A stretch of DNA of 64,000 nucleotides from Tessaracoccus coleopterorum (lineage in GTDB: Bacteria; Actinomycetota; Actinomycetes; Propionibacteriales; Propionibacteriaceae): contig NZ_JAANIJ010000001.1 of the NCBI RefSeq assembly GCF_011174705.1, positions 1,736,001 to 1,800,000 of the forward strand, written 5' to 3'. This document shows positions 1 through 11,050 of this stretch, in pieces. Made by a program: the position numbers and the translations under genes. The notes beneath the pieces are model-generated. The model did no database searches. It saw nothing but the letters and a program-made list of their open reading frames with translations, and was not told the DNA's origin. Numbering within the stretch: the first letter of the stretch is position 1; each line of letters starts with the position of its first letter.

Positions 1-1
1 C

Positions 2-565
2 CATCCCGAGGACGCCCGGCTGATCGCGTGGACCCTGATGGCGTTCGCGGTCGGCCTGATCCCCTTCACCATCCAGTTCGTGTGCCTGCGCACCTACTAC
101 GCGCTCGAGGACACCCGCACCCCGTTCCTGCTGCAGATCCTGATCGCGGGCGTCAACATCGTGGCCGCGATCGTCCTGGTGCGCCTGACCACGTCGACGG
201 CCTGGGTGGCCCCGGCACTCGCTCTCGCCTACTCGCTCGCCTACCTCGTCGGCGTCCTCGCCTCCTGGCAGGTGCTGCGCCGCCGCCTGCCCGGCATGGA
301 CGGCACCAACCTGCTCCTGCACGTCGTGCGGCTGCTGCTCGGGTCGCTCCTGGGCGGTGTGGCCGCCTACTACCTGGCGGGCTGGCTGACCTCCGTGATC
401 CCGAGCCGGCTGCTCGCCAACCTGGCTGCCTGCCTCGCCGGTGGGCTGCTGGTCCTCGGTGGCTACCTGCTGCTGGGCCGCCTCCTCAAGGTGCGGGAAC
501 TGGCCAATCTCCGCGACCTCGTCCAGAGCCGCCTCGGGAGGGGAAATCGGCCCCCGCCTCCGTGA
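2..565 (+). CDS. murJ: Lipid II flippase MurJ, C-terminal part
   Basis: This is the last ~185 residues of a MurJ/MviN-type flippase, which moves the peptidoglycan precursor lipid II across the cytoplasmic membrane; the start lies before the window. The visible part has about five hydrophobic segments, and its short motif FCLRTYYALEDTRTPF is typical of the MurJ family. It stops four bases inside the next gene (GTGA overlap), which encodes a pseudokinase. Mycobacteria carry the same partnership as one fused protein (MviN with a C-terminal pseudokinase); here the two are separate, coupled genes. The reading frame is intact in the window. Confidence 0.9.
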   Translation, partial: HPEDARLIAWTLMAFAVGLIPFTIQFVCLRTYYALEDTRTPFLLQILIAGVNIVAAIVLVRLTTSTAWVAPALALAYSLAYLVGVLASWQVLRRRLPGMDGTNLLLHVVRLLLGSLLGGVAAYYLAGWLTSVIPSRLLANLAACLAGGLLVLGGYLLLGRLLKVRELANLRDLVQSRLGRGNRPPPP

Positions 566-2513
566 CCGCCCCTGACCTGACCGACGATCAGGCCACCGTC
601 ATGCTGCCCGCCATCGACGACACGCCGACCGGCGTCTCCGACGAGTTCGACGACATCGGGCCGGTGACCATCGTGCGGAACCGCCCCCGCTGAGCCACCA
701 CACCTTCGAGGCCCCGGGCAACCAGGCCACGGTGGGGCATCGCAGTTGGGCGGCGACCTTCCCTCCGAGGACGAGGACACGACTCCGGGGCCCAGGACGG
801 GCACTTCGGCGAGGCAGGGACACCGCGGACGGCGGGGACACGGAGACCGACCCCGACGACCGGGAGACCGATCCGGTCGCACTGTTGGGGATCTTCCGGG
901 AGGACCAGGCCGCTCGCCGCGTCCACCCGTCCCACATCGCGGGCATCGGGACGCTGCTGAACACCCGCTACGAACTGCTGGAGCTGCTTGCACAGCGACA
1001 CGGCACCGAAACCTGGCGTGCCCACGACCAGGTCCTCTCCCGCGACGTACTGGTGCACGTGGTGGCGCCCGGCGACGAGCGGATCTCCGAGCTCATGACG
1101 GCGGCCCGCAAGGGCGCCGTCGCCACGGACTCCCGCTTCCTCCGGGTGCTGGACGCCGACGAGCTGACCGACCCTCCCAGGGGATCGGCGCGTACGTGGT
1201 GGCGGAGTATGCCAACGGCCGCACCCTCACCGAGCTGCTCGCGAAGGGACCTCTGAGCACCATCGAGGCCGCCTACATCGTCCGGGAGCTCGCCGACGCG
1301 CTCGTCGGGATGCACGGCCAGGGCCTGTTCCACGAGCAGTTGAACCCCGACAACGTGGTCATCACGTCCTCTGGCGCGGTCCGGCTGGTCGGCTTCGGCA
1401 CCGAGGCCACCCTCGCCGGGCGCAACGACGGCGGCAACGCCTGGGCGCTGCGGGAGGAGGCCGACGTGACCGGGCTCGGCAGCCTGCTGTACGCGAGCCT
1501 GGTGCGACGTTGGCCGGGTGGGCCCGGCTTCGGGCTTCCGGCAGCCCCGCTGGTGGCGGGCGAGACGGCCCCACCCAACCAGGTCCAGGGCGGCATCTCC
1601 CCGCCCTCGACCGCATCTGCGCCACCACCCTGACGCGGCGCGGTGCAGCATCAGAGCGTCGGATCGGCACAGCTGCCCAACTGCTGACGGCACTCAACCA
1701 GGTTCTGGGCACCGCGGACGCCTCCGCCGACCTCGAGCAGCGCGTCCGGGCGGCGCACCTGGTGGCCGATGTTCCGGTGCCGACCGCAACCCCCGGCGCC
1801 CCGCACGAGACGGCCACCCTCGGCACCGTCACCCTGACCGCACCGCCGGCAGGTCCACCGGGACCAACGCGGGTGAACCCATCGTCGGCGCGGGCCACGC
1901 CGACCGTTCACGCAGGGCGATGTGGGTCCTGATCGCGCTCGCCGGCCTCGCGCTCGTCGTCTCGTTGATCGTGCTCGGCATCAACAACGCGCGCGACGGG
2001 GCCGGCCAGCAGCCCGCGCCCTCGACCCAGGGTTCCACGAGCCCGACACAGACCCGGGCGGCCCGCCCACCATCGTCGGGGCGCAGGACTTCGACCCGAA
2101 ACAGACGGCGGCAACGGCGAAGAGCTGCCGGAACGGGTCGGCAACGTGTTCGACGGCGACCCTGCCACGACCTGGAAGACCATGTCGTACAAGAACCGAC
2201 CCAACCTGGGCGGCCTGAAGCCCGGCGTGGGAGTCATCCTCGACCTCGGCGAGCCCAGCACGGTCACCGCGGTGGACGTGACCTTGCTGGGGGAGCGACC
2301 AGCGTCGAGTTGCGGGTGCCCAGCGGCGCCGAGCCGTCCGCCCGGACCGAGAAGGACTGGACGGTGGTGGGTGCCGACGACTCGGCCACCGGCACGGCGC
2401 GCATCGCTTTGGACAAGCCCACCGAGACCAGGTGGCTGATGGTCTATCTCACCAGCCTGCCGAAGGTGGGCGACCGGTACGTCGGGGAGATCGCCGAGAT
2501 CACCCTGGGCTGA
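562..2513 (+). CDS. Membrane-anchored pseudokinase with discoidin-like extracellular end (frameshifted)
   Basis: The GTG start at 562 overlaps the murJ stop. After a short acidic leader, a protein-kinase-like fold begins near 950 (NTRYELLELL, then ETWRAHDQVLSRDVLVHVV). The catalytic loop reads FHEQLNPDNVV instead of the active HRDLKPxN, and the glycine-rich loop is poor, so it is probably inactive and binds partners. A single membrane segment (about 1920-1985) is followed by a Thr/Pro/Ser linker and a C-terminal beta-rich domain (VFDGDPATTWKTMSYKN, then a sugar-binding-like end) resembling discoidin/F5-8C folds. At least five frame changes break it (near 690, 1180, 1600, 1920, 2040-2150 and 2300). 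Family knowledge: the mycobacterial counterpart regulates MurJ through an FHA protein. Role here is inferred. Confidence 0.7.
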
Positions 2514-2517
2514 CGGG

Positions 2518-2917
2518 TCAGCGCAGCGGACGCCCCTCGGCGTCCGGAAGCCTGCGCATCGCGATCAGGACGATGTCGATCAGCGCCCAGATGCCGAAGC
2601 CGCCCATCGTGATGAGCTTCAGGATGCCGAGCCCCGTCTGCCCGAGGTAGAACCGATCGACACCCAGGGTGCCGAGAAGGACGCTGAGCACCAGCGCGAC
2701 GGTCCAGTCCCGGGTCGAGTACAGGCCTGGCACGTGTGCCGCGGGGAAGTACCCGCCGCCCGCTGCGTCGCGCACCATCGAGTCGGCACGCAGCGTTCCC
2801 GACTGGGCCATGCCTTCGAGCGCCTGCAGGGGGTACGGGCCGTAGTCCTGACCCATCGAGGAGACGAAGTACATCCCGGGACGGGGCTGAGGAGTAGCCG
2901 TACATGTCGTAGCTCAT
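2518..2917 (-). CDS. TM2-domain membrane protein with N-terminal GYF_2-like domain (frameshifted)
   Basis: The N-terminal half ([21 protein letters not shown]) matches the GYF_2 pattern, a small peptide-binding fold. The C-terminal half is a TM2 domain: two membrane helices around the motif [21 protein letters not shown], followed by [14 protein letters not shown]. The best start is the ATG at 2917 ([10 protein letters not shown]), which needs one frame change near 2880; the uninterrupted frame begins at 2874. It is convergent with the pseudokinase gene, four bases apart. The function of TM2 proteins in bacteria is not established. Confidence 0.75.
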
Positions 2918-3019
2918 GCACCAACTCTAGGGCCGGGTGGCCACGCTCCGCGTCCGCCCCGGGAGGATGCCACCCTGAGGGTGCGCTGCCTCCCGGCCCC
3001 GGCCACTAGAGTTGAACGC

Positions 3020-3744
3020 GTGAACCAGCGAGCCGCCAACGAGGTCTACGTCCCGGCCAGCCAGAGGGTGGGTGAGGCGGAGTGCCGCGCGCTCCTCGAC
3101 GAGGTCGGAGCCGGCCTGTGGATCACTGGCACCGACGGCCCGCCCTCAGCGACGCTGCTCCCGACGCTGTGGCGGGGCGACCGCCTGATCGCGCACGCCT
3201 CCGGCCACAACGCCCAGTTCGCGGGCCTCGAGGGCCCCGTGCCGTGCCGGTTCGTCGTGCAGGGAGTGGGCGCCTACATCAGCCCCCGTTGGTACCCCAG
3301 CATCCAGGACCCGACCGATGGCGGTGCCGCGCGCGGCCGGGCGCGGGGCCGCGCCGTCGGCACCTGGGACTACCGGCAGGCCCAGGTTGCAGGGGTGCTC
3401 ACCGTGCACCGCGACCGGGAGCGGCTCCGCCACGAGCTGGGCGAGCTGGCCCACCTGCACGACGAGCTGCGGCTGGCCGACGGCTGCCCGGCGGATGCCG
3501 CGCGCGGACCGTGGCGCACCTCGGAGGCCCCGCGGGACTTCCTCGAGGCGATGCTGCGCGGCGTCGTCGGCCTCGAGCTGGAGGTGCGCGAGGTCGTCGG
3601 CCGGCACAAGTTGTCGCAGAACCGCACCGGGGCGGACCGGGACGGTGTCGTCGAGGGTCTGACAGCCCGCGGGCGGCCCACGGATCTGGCCGTCGCCGAG
3701 GCGGTCCGGACGGCCACCCGCTGTTCGACCCGACCGGTGAGTAG
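3020..3744 (+). CDS. PaiB-family FMN-binding negative regulator-like protein (frameshifted near the end)
   Basis: About 240 residues. Family features are the opening YVPASQR, the segment PTLWRGDRLIAHASGHNAQF, RFVVQGVGAYISPRWYPS and the WDYRQAQVAGVLTVH strand, all typical of the PaiB/FMN-binding split-barrel family. These proteins resemble flavin-binding pyridoxamine-phosphate-oxidase folds. The Bacillus member was named as a regulator of protease genes, but the activity of most members is unknown. GTG at 3020 is chosen because the family begins a few residues before the YVP motif. The last ~12 residues (ending LFDPTGE) lie in another frame after an indel near 3715. Confidence 0.75.
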
Positions 3745-3752
3745 GGCGCCGC

Positions 3753-4885
3753 TCAGGCGGTGCCCGGATCGACCAGCACCTTGGCAAGGTCGTAGCTGAC
3801 GGGCTCCTCCAGTTGGGCGTAGGTGCACGATTCGGGGGCGCGGTCGTCACGCCAACGGTTGAACTGCGCGAGGTGCCGGAACCGCACACCCTCCATGTGC
3901 TCGTAGCGGACCTCCACCACGCGCTCGGGCGCAGCGGGATGAACGACAGGTCCTTCTTCGCGTTCCATCTGGAGTGTGCCGCGGCGGTGGGGTGCGCGGG
4001 AACGACTGGTCCCGGTTGTCGGGCGTCTTCTCCTCCGGCTCGGCCCATGCCCAGGGGTGAGCGTCGAAGCCGGTCACCAGCGGCTGCAGCTCGTCGAACA
4101 GCTCGCGGCGTCTCGCCATCGGGAACGCGCCGATTGCGCCGACGGAGTTCAGCAGGCCCTCGTCGTCGTAGAGGCCAAGCAGGAGTGACCCGACGGCGTC
4201 GGTCGCATCGCGGTAGAGCCGGTAGCCGGCCACGACGCAGTCGGCCGTGCGCTCGTGCTTGAGCTTGTACATCACACGCTTGTCCTCGGCGTACGGCTCG
4301 TCAAGGGCTTGGCGATGATGCCGTCGAGGCCGGCCCCTCGAACTGCTCGAACCACTCCATCGCACGGTCGGTGTCGTAGGTGGCCTGGGTCAGATAGATG
4401 GGCGGCCTGGCCCGGCGAGCGCCTCCTCGAGGGCGACCCTCCGCTCCCGGAACGGACGCTCTGCGTAGTTGTCCCTGCCGATGGCCAACAGGTCGAATGC
4501 GACGAAGCTCGCCGGCATCGACCTGCTGAGCTTGGCGATCCGCGACGCGGCCGGGTGGATCCGCTGCTGCAGCGCGTCGAAGTTGAGCCGGTCGCCCAGC
4601 TCCGGGTCGACCATGACGATCTCACCGTCGATCACGCTGTGGTCGGGGAAGTTCGCGATGATCGCCTCGACGAGTTCCGGAAAGTAGCGGGTCATCGGCC
4701 GCGAGTTGCGCGACCCGATCTCGACCATGTCGCCCGAGCGCCAGATCAGGGAGCGGAAGCCGTCCCACTTGGGCTCGAACAGGTACTCCCCTTCGGGAGC
4801 TTCTTGACCGGTTTGGCGAGCATAGGCCCGAACGGCGGTGCGATGGCGGTGCCCCACTCCGCGTCGCGCTCGGCCTTCGGGCCAT
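3753..4885 (-). CDS. ATP-dependent DNA ligase, LigC/LigD ligase-domain type (frameshifted)
   Basis: The nucleotidyltransferase domain starts FGPMLAKPVKKL and carries the lysine motif EPKWDGFRSL (KWDG, adenylated Lys), then GSRNSRPMTRYFPEL, VIDGEIVM and FVAFDLLAIG. The last adenylation motif and OB-fold follow (RVMYKLKHERTADCVV, GSLLLGLYDD, and SRWNAKKDLSFIPLRPERVVEVRY). Length and sequence fit the ~350-residue mycobacterial LigC class. Breaks occur near 4800, 4380, 4310 and 3950. No stop is visible between it and the upstream polymerase domain, so it may be a separate coupled gene or the second half of one Pol-Lig protein; the ATG at 4885 is only the last possible separate start. No Ku gene is in the window. 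Confidence 0.85.
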
Positions 4886-5907
4886 GTAGTCCGCATCCGA
4901 CCGGTCGGCCTTCCGCCTGCTCGGGGCACCCGCGGCGGCTCCCCAGGCATCTTCGGGTAGTCGGGCGGGAAGTTGAGCTCGCCGAGGCCCCGTTCCAGGT
5001 CGGCCTCCCACAGGGCGAGCGCGGCCGCGACGTCACCCTCGTGGTCGTCGATGTCGGCCCACGGGCAGCCGCGGGAGGCGAGCAGGGCCGGGACGGTGCC
5101 GACGGTGAGGTCGCGCGGGTCGGCCTCGCCGAGTTCGTCCCAGGTCAGCGGCGTCGAGACGGGCGCCCATGCCAGGGGCCGGGGTGAGTAGGCGCCCGCG
5201 ATGGTCCGATCGCGGTTGGCCTGGTTGAAGTCGACGAAGACCCGTTCGCCCCTCTCCTCCTTCCACCAGGACGTCGTGACGAGCTCCGGCATCCGTCGCT
5301 CCAGCTCCCGGGCGATGCCGATCACGCCGTGGCGCACGTCCTGGAACTCGTGGGTGGGCCTGATCCGGGCGTAGACGTGCACACCGCGGTTGCCGGACGT
5401 CTTGGCGTAGGCGGTCAGGCCGTGCTCGGCCATCACGGCGCGCAGCTCGAGGGCCGCGGTCACCGCGTCGCGGAAATCGCGGCCGGGCTGGGGGTCGAGG
5501 TCGATGCGGAACTCGTCGGGGTTGTCGAGGTTCGCGGTGCGCACGGGCCAGGGATGGAAGGTGATGGTGCCCATCTGGGCACCCAGGCGAGGTCGGCCGG
5601 CTCGTTGAACACGAGCTGTTCATGCCTGCGTCGCGACGGGTAGGTGCACATCACCGTGCGGAGGTGCTCCGGGGCACCGCGCGGGGGCGTTTGGAGAAGA
5701 ACTCCTCCCCTCGATCCCCTCCGGGAAGCGCTGCAGGGTCATGGGTCGGTCGCCGTTCAGCCGCAGGAACGGCTCTGCGACGGCGACCAGGTACCCGGCG
5801 AGGTCGCGCTTGGTGATCCCCGGCCCGGGCCACAGCACCTTGTCGGGGCTGCTGAGCTTCACGCGTCGCGGTTCGGGCCCGGGAAGCTCCAGGTACTCAT
5901 CGGCCAT
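4885..5907 (-). CDS. LigD-type primase-polymerase domain protein (frameshifted near N-terminus)
   Basis: About 330-340 residues of the archaeo-eukaryotic primase-like polymerase domain that fills and extends ends in bacterial non-homologous end joining. Diagnostic features: KLSSPDKVLWPGPGITKRDLA at the N-terminus, RIDLDPQPGRDF with the metal-binding DLDP, KTSGNRGVHVY with the conserved SGxxGxHV, and FVDFNQANRDRTIAGAYSPRP. It ends ELNFPPDYPKMPGEPPRVP, as in stand-alone mycobacterial polymerase-domain proteins. One indel lies near 5690-5600. The ATP-dependent ligase follows directly on the same strand, in the order polymerase then ligase. The nuclease domain found in three-domain LigD proteins is absent. 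Confidence 0.85.
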
Positions 5908-5963
5908 GCTGAAACACTATGCGCCGCCGGCGCACCGCAGGCCGATTCGCCCATCCCGCGCTG

Positions 5964-6561
5964 TCAGGCGACGCCGAGGCCACGCAGCAGAACGCGGACC
6001 CTGGCCCTGAGCGCGGCGCGCCGGTCCCCGTGCGCGCGACCGACGACGTTCTGCAGGAGCTCGCTGACCAGCGCGGAGAACACCCACCGGGCCGCCTCCT
6101 CAACCGCCATCTCCCGGAACCCGGCCACGTAGGGGAGAGGGTCACGGCGATGCGACCCACCATCTGATCGACAAGGTCGAGCGACTCCCTCCGCTCGGCC
6201 CCGCCCTCACCGAAGAGCACCTCACGCAGGAAGGGCCCGGCGTTGCCCGGTTGGCTCTCGGCCAGCGAGATCAGGGGCCGAGCAGCAGCAGGATCTCTTC
6301 TTCCGGGTCGGCGCCCTTGGCGTCGAGGCTCAGGCCGACGAGCGGACGCAGGTGTTCGTTGACCACCATCAACAGCAGTTCCTGCTTCGTGCCCGCGTAG
6401 CGGAAGAGGGTGCCCTCCGCGACGTCGGCCTCGACGGCCACCTGCTGGGTGGTGGTCGCAGCGAAGCCCTGTTCCGCGAAGAGCCTCGCGGCCGCCCGCG
6501 AGATGGCCGCCCGCTTCGCCGCCTTGTTGCGGTCGCGCCGGCCCATCGTGACACCGTCCAT
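5964..6561 (-). CDS. TetR-family transcriptional regulator (two frameshifts)
   Basis: The N-terminal helix-turn-helix is clear: AAISRAAARLFAEQGFAATT, then VAVEADVAEGTLFRYAGTKQELL, as in TetR proteins. The C-terminal ligand domain continues in a second frame (ESQPGNAGPFLREVLFGEG) and a third, ending LLRGLGVA. The ATG at 6561 is used; MGRRDRN at 6546 is an alternative. It is divergent from the ABC-ATPase-like/YhgE pair, with a good inverted repeat in the 56-bp gap, so it most likely represses that transporter and itself. The inducer is unknown. Confidence 0.85.
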
Positions 6562-6585
6562 GGACCCATCCTAGCCCATTATCGA

Positions 6586-6609
6586 AGTGCACTCATTTCG
6601 GAGTACACT
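6586..6609. promoter_or_regulatory. Putative TetR operator between divergent genes
   Basis: Inverted repeat AGTGCACTC - 6 bp - GAGTACACT, with 8 of 9 arm positions paired. It sits between the TetR start (6561) and the GTG start of the ABC-ATPase-like gene (6618), where it can cover both promoters. Binding by the adjacent TetR protein is inference. Confidence 0.6.
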
Positions 6610-6617
6610 CCGTTCTT

Positions 6618-7301
6618 GTGGAAGCAGCACGACACCTCCTGCAAGCGGGCGACGCTCCGGAGCCCCTCATCACCGCCGTCGATCTGCGCCTGGCGACCGG
6701 GCACGGCATCGTCTTCGAGCACCTCACCGTCCAGATCCCGCGGGGCGCGCTCGTCGCCGTCACCGGAAGGGCCGGGCGGGGAAGTCTGCGCTGTTGCTCG
6801 CGCTGACCGGTCGGATGCGTGGCGTGACCGGCACGCTGACGGTGGACGGACACGACGCCGCACGCCACCCACGGCGGGTGCGGCGGGCGACCTCGGTGGC
6901 CCGGATCGACGACCTGATCGTGGCCGAACCATCGCTGTCCCTGAACGACTGCATCACTGAGCGCACGCTCGCCGACGCGGCACCCGCGCGCTCGAGAATG
7001 GCCAACTACCTGCACACCGCCCACCTGTTGGGGCTGACCTCCCCCTCGGCACGCTCTACGGAGACCTTCCCCGGCCGATCAGGTGCGTGCCTCCGTGGCG
7101 CTGGCGACCATCCGCCCCGCCCCGCTCGTGGTGCTGGACGACATCGACCGGGAGACGACGGCGCTCGAGCAGGAGGACCTCTGGGCGGGGCTCGCCCGGC
7201 TCGCCGCGGAGGGCGTCACCGTGATCGCCACCACCTCCGAGCTGACCACCCTGCCGCAGGGCATCCTCACCATCGAGATGGAACCCACGCATGCACGCTG
7301 A
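6618..7301 (+). CDS. ABC-type ATP-binding protein, divergent (frameshifted)
   Basis: About 225 residues with the layout of an ABC ATPase: VFEHLTVQIPRGALVAVTGR, a P-loop repaired across an indel as GRAGRGKSALLLALTGR, and a Walker B strand PLVVLDDIDRE. The signature region (DLPPADQVRASVALATI) lacks the usual LSGGQ. It overlaps the YhgE gene by 11 bases and is probably the cytoplasmic partner of that membrane protein. Frame changes are near 6785 and 7050. The short, atypical sequence between the Walker motifs makes active ATP hydrolysis likely but not certain. Confidence 0.65.
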
Positions 7302-9437
7302 CTCCCGCAACCCGATGACGCTCGCCCGCTTCGAGCTCAAGCGCTTCAAGGGCCCCCTCCCCGGCTGGCTCTCGCATTCATCCTGCTGATCCCGCTCCTG
7401 TACGGGTGCATCTACCTCGCGGGCAACTGGGATCCCTATGGCCGCCTGGACAACGTTCCGGTCGCCGTCGTGAACGAGGACGTGCCCACCACCGTCAACG
7501 GCGGCGACGTGCACGCCGGCCGCGACTTTGTGGACAGCCTGCACAGGGACGCGAAGTTCGACTTCCGTGACACCGACGCGGCCGACGCCGAGGCGGGGTT
7601 GCGGGAGGGCAGGTACTACCTCGTCATCTCGGTGCCACCGACGTTCTCCTCCGACCTCGTCAGCGGGCAGACCGACGACCCGACGCGGGCCCGGATCATG
7701 CTGCGTCGCAACGACGCCAACGGCTTCGTGATCGGCACCATCACCAACTCCGCCCAGGACTCCATCGCGAAGGCCATCGACGAGACCGCCGTCAGCAGCT
7801 ACTTCGAGGCCGTCTTCGCGAGCCTGGACACCATCCGCGATGCCATGGCATCAGCCGCCGACGGCGCGGCCCAACTCGACACCGGGCTGGCCACCGCGCA
7901 CGATGGCAGCGCGCGCCTGCGCTCCGGCGCCTCCGACGCGGCGGCCGGGGCAGACGCCCTCGCCACCGGCGCGACCGAGCTCGCGGCGGGCGCGGCGACC
8001 GCCTCCGACGGCGCGGCCTCGCTCGCCGAAGGGATGACCACCCTCGATGAGGGTGCCGCCAGGCTGAAGGACGGATCGCGCCAGGTGGCCGACGGCACCG
8101 CACAGCTCGCCGACACCCTCGATCCCGTGCTGACGCTGGCGGCAGAGAGGCTCCCCACCGTGCAGGCGGACGTGACGAAGGCCGCGGACGCCGCCTCCGA
8201 GCTCACCGCCCAGATCGCCGAAGGCGGCGGGACGATCGCCGGTGCGGGCGCGGACATCTCGCGATCCCTCGACGACCTCCTCGCCACGAACCCCTCGCTT
8301 GCCGACGACCCCGCCTTCACACGTCTCCGGTCCGGCGCGGAGCGGCTCTCGTCCGCGACGGGCGCCGCGGCACAGGGGCAAGGGACGTCGCTGACGCCGT
8401 CAACCGGGCCGACCAGACCATCCGTGGCGCCGGCGACCTCTCGGCACGGGCCACCGAGGCGAAGACGAAGGTGGACCTCCTCAACAGCGGCGCTCAGCAG
8501 GTTGCCGACGGCGCGTCCGACCTCAGCGCCGGGGTGTCGACGGCACTCTCGGGTGCGGAGTCGCTGGATGGAGGGCTCGGCGACCTCGCCTCCGGCGCCG
8601 ACGAGGTGTCGGACGGGGCGGGTGCCCTTGCCACCGGCCTCCACACGCTCTCGGAGGGATCGGTGACGCTCGACGACGGGCTCGCCCGGCTGTCCACCGG
8701 GCACACGAGCTCTCGGCCGGGCTCGCCGACGGTGTGACGCAGATCCCGGTGCTCACCGACCACGAACGCGACGACGCGGTGAGCGTGCTATCCGCGCCGG
8801 TCGACGTCAGCATGCAGGTCGACAACCCGGCCCACGTGTACGGCCGTGGCCTCGCCCCGATGTTCTTCTCCATCGCGCTCTGGGTGCTCGGCATCTCCGC
8901 GTTCTTCGTCGTCCGGCCCATCACCGGGCGGGTGCTGGCCGCGCGGGCAGCGATGTGCGGATCGCCGTCACCGCGTGGGCCCCGCTCGGGTTCATCTCGG
9001 TGATCGCCGGCTGGCTGATGCTGGCCGCCGCCTGGCTCGGGCTGGGGTTGGACCCGGTCCACCCGTGGCTGATGATCCTGCTGGTCACGCTGGTCTCGCT
9101 CGCGTTCTCTGCGGTCGCGCACCTGATGCGCACGTGGCTCGGCTTCGTCGCGACGGCCGCCATGCTGGTGCTGCTGATCATCCAGCTCACCGCGGCGGGC
9201 GGCACCTACCCACCGGAACTGCTGCCGCCGTTCTTCGCCGCGATCTCGCACGCGGTGCCGATGACCTACTCGATCGACGCGTTCCGGATCGCGATCTCGG
9301 GCGGGCTGATGACCCGGTTCGTGCGCGACATCGCTCTACTGCTGGTGCTGTTCGGCTCCAGCATGGCGCTGCTGGTCCTGGTCGTTCACCGCAGGCGCCG
9401 CTTCCGGATCACCGACCTCCATCCACCGCTGGGCTGA
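7291..9437 (+). CDS. YhgE/Pip-family membrane protein, ABC-2 like (frameshifted)
   Basis: About 715 residues. An N-terminal membrane helix (FILLIPLLYGCIYLAG) is followed by the family motif GNWDPYGRLDNVPVAVVNEDVP. A long extracellular stretch has many repeats of the form 'xLAxGAxxLxxG' (about 7850-8720), and at least five C-terminal helices begin near 8860 (MFFSIALWVLGISAFFV; WLMILLVTLVSLAFSAV) and end with a basic tail. This is the YhgE/Pip plan, a relative of phage-infection protein and ABC-2 permeases. It overlaps the ATPase gene, which argues for a joint export complex under the divergent TetR. Breaks lie near 7375, 8385, 8700 and 8945. Confidence 0.8.
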
Positions 9438-9447
9438 GACAGAAAAG

Positions 9448-9477
9448 AGGGGCGCCGACCTGTCGGTCGGCGCCCCT
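9448..9477. terminator. Bidirectional intrinsic terminator
   Basis: A perfect 13-bp stem (AGGGGCGCCGACC / GGTCGGCGCCCCT) closes a four-base loop TGTC. It lies in the 59-bp gap between the converging YhgE and glpK genes and can serve both. An A-rich tract precedes it, which would read as U-rich for glpK. Confidence 0.85.
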
Positions 9478-9496
9478 CCGTGTGCGGGTCGTCAGC

Positions 9497-11015
9497 TCAC
9501 TCGACGACGTCCTCGTCGATCCAGTCGAAGGTCCGGGTCACGGCCTTCTTCCAGTTGCGGAACAGGCGGTCGGCCTCGCCGCGCTCCATGCTGGGCGTCC
9601 AGCGCTTCGACTCGGCCCAGTTGTCGATGACGTCCTGCTCGCCCTCCCAGTAGCCGACGGCGATGCCTGCGGCGTACGCGGCGCCGAGCGCGGTGGTCTC
9701 AGCGACGACGGGCGGACCACCGCGACGTTGAGCTCATCGGCCTGGAACTGCATGAGGGTGTCGTTGGCGGTCATGCCGCCGTCGACCTTGAGCTCTGCCA
9801 GCTTGACGCCGGAGTCGGCCTCCATGGCCTCGAGCACCTCGCGGGTCTGGTAGGCGGTCGCCTCCAGGACTGCACGGGCGATGTGGCCGCGGTTGACGTA
9901 GCGGGTCAGGCCGACCAGCGCACCACGGGCGTCGGCACGCCAGTACGGGGCGAACAGGCCGGAGAACGCCGGCACGAAGTACGCGCCGCCGTTGTCCTCG
10001 ACCGTCGAGGCGAGCTGCTCGACCTCGGGTGCGGAGTCGAACATCTTCAGGTTGTCGCGCAGCCACTGCACGAGCGAACCCGTAACGGCGATCGAACCCT
10101 CGAGCGCGTAGACGGCGGGCTTGTCACCGATCTTGTAGCAGACCGTGGTGAGCAGGCCGTTCTTCGACGGGACGATCTCGGTGCCGGTGTTCATGAGCAT
10201 GAAGTTGCCGGTGCCGTAGGTGTTCTTCGCCATGCCGGACTCGAAGCAGGCCTGGCCGAAGGTGGCCGCCTGCTGGTCGCCCAGGATGCCCGCGATCGGG
10301 ACCTCCGGGAGCATGCCCTGCTGACGTCCGACGCCGTAGACCTCCGCGGAGCTCTTGATGGCGGGGAGCATCGACATGGGATGGTCATGTCAGCGGCGAT
10401 CTCTGCGTCCCAGTCGAGGGTCTTGAGATCCATCAGCATGGTGCGCGAGGCGTTGGTCACGTCGGTGACGTGGATGCCGCCGTCGACGCCACCGGTCAGG
10501 TTCCACATGACCCAGGTGTCCATGGTGCCCATGTAGAGGTCGCCTGCCTCGGCGCGGGCGCGGGCGCCCTCGACGTTGTCCAGGATCCACTTGACCTTGG
10601 GCCCACAGAAGTAGGTGGCGAGCGGAAGGCCGACGCGCTCCTTGTAGCGGTCCTGGCCGATGTCACCGCCGAGCTCCTCGACGATCTTGCCGGTGCGGGT
10701 GTCCTGCCAGACGATGGCGTTGTAGACGGGCTCACCGGTGTTCTTGTCCCAGACGACCGTGGTCTCGCGCTGGTTGGTGATGCCGACCGCGGCGATGTCG
10801 TTGTGGTTCAGGGACTTCTGGGAGAGCGCGTCGGCGACGACCGCGCGGACGTTGTCCCAGACCTCGATCGGGTTGTGCTCGACCCAGCCGGCGCGCGGGA
10901 AGATCTGCTCGTGCTCCTTCTGGCCCACGGCGACGATCGTGCCCTTGTGGTCGAAGATGATCGCCCGCGAGCTGGTCGTGCCCTGGTCGATTGCAAGTAC
11001 GTACTTGTCAGACAT
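9497..11015 (-). CDS. glpK: Glycerol kinase
   Basis: About 506 residues, full length for GlpK, which phosphorylates glycerol to glycerol-3-phosphate with ATP in the cytoplasm. Clear FGGY-kinase features: [48 protein letters not shown], the [16 protein letters not shown] segment, [14 protein letters not shown] and the C-terminal FGGY-type signature region around [20 protein letters not shown]. Frame changes occur near 10375 and 9710; the end (IDEDVVE) is taken from the third frame. It lies 36 bp downstream of glpF on the same strand, so the two form a glycerol uptake operon. Confidence 0.95.
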
Positions 11016-11050
11016 GTACTAACACTTCCTTGAGTGGTTGATTTCGAAGA

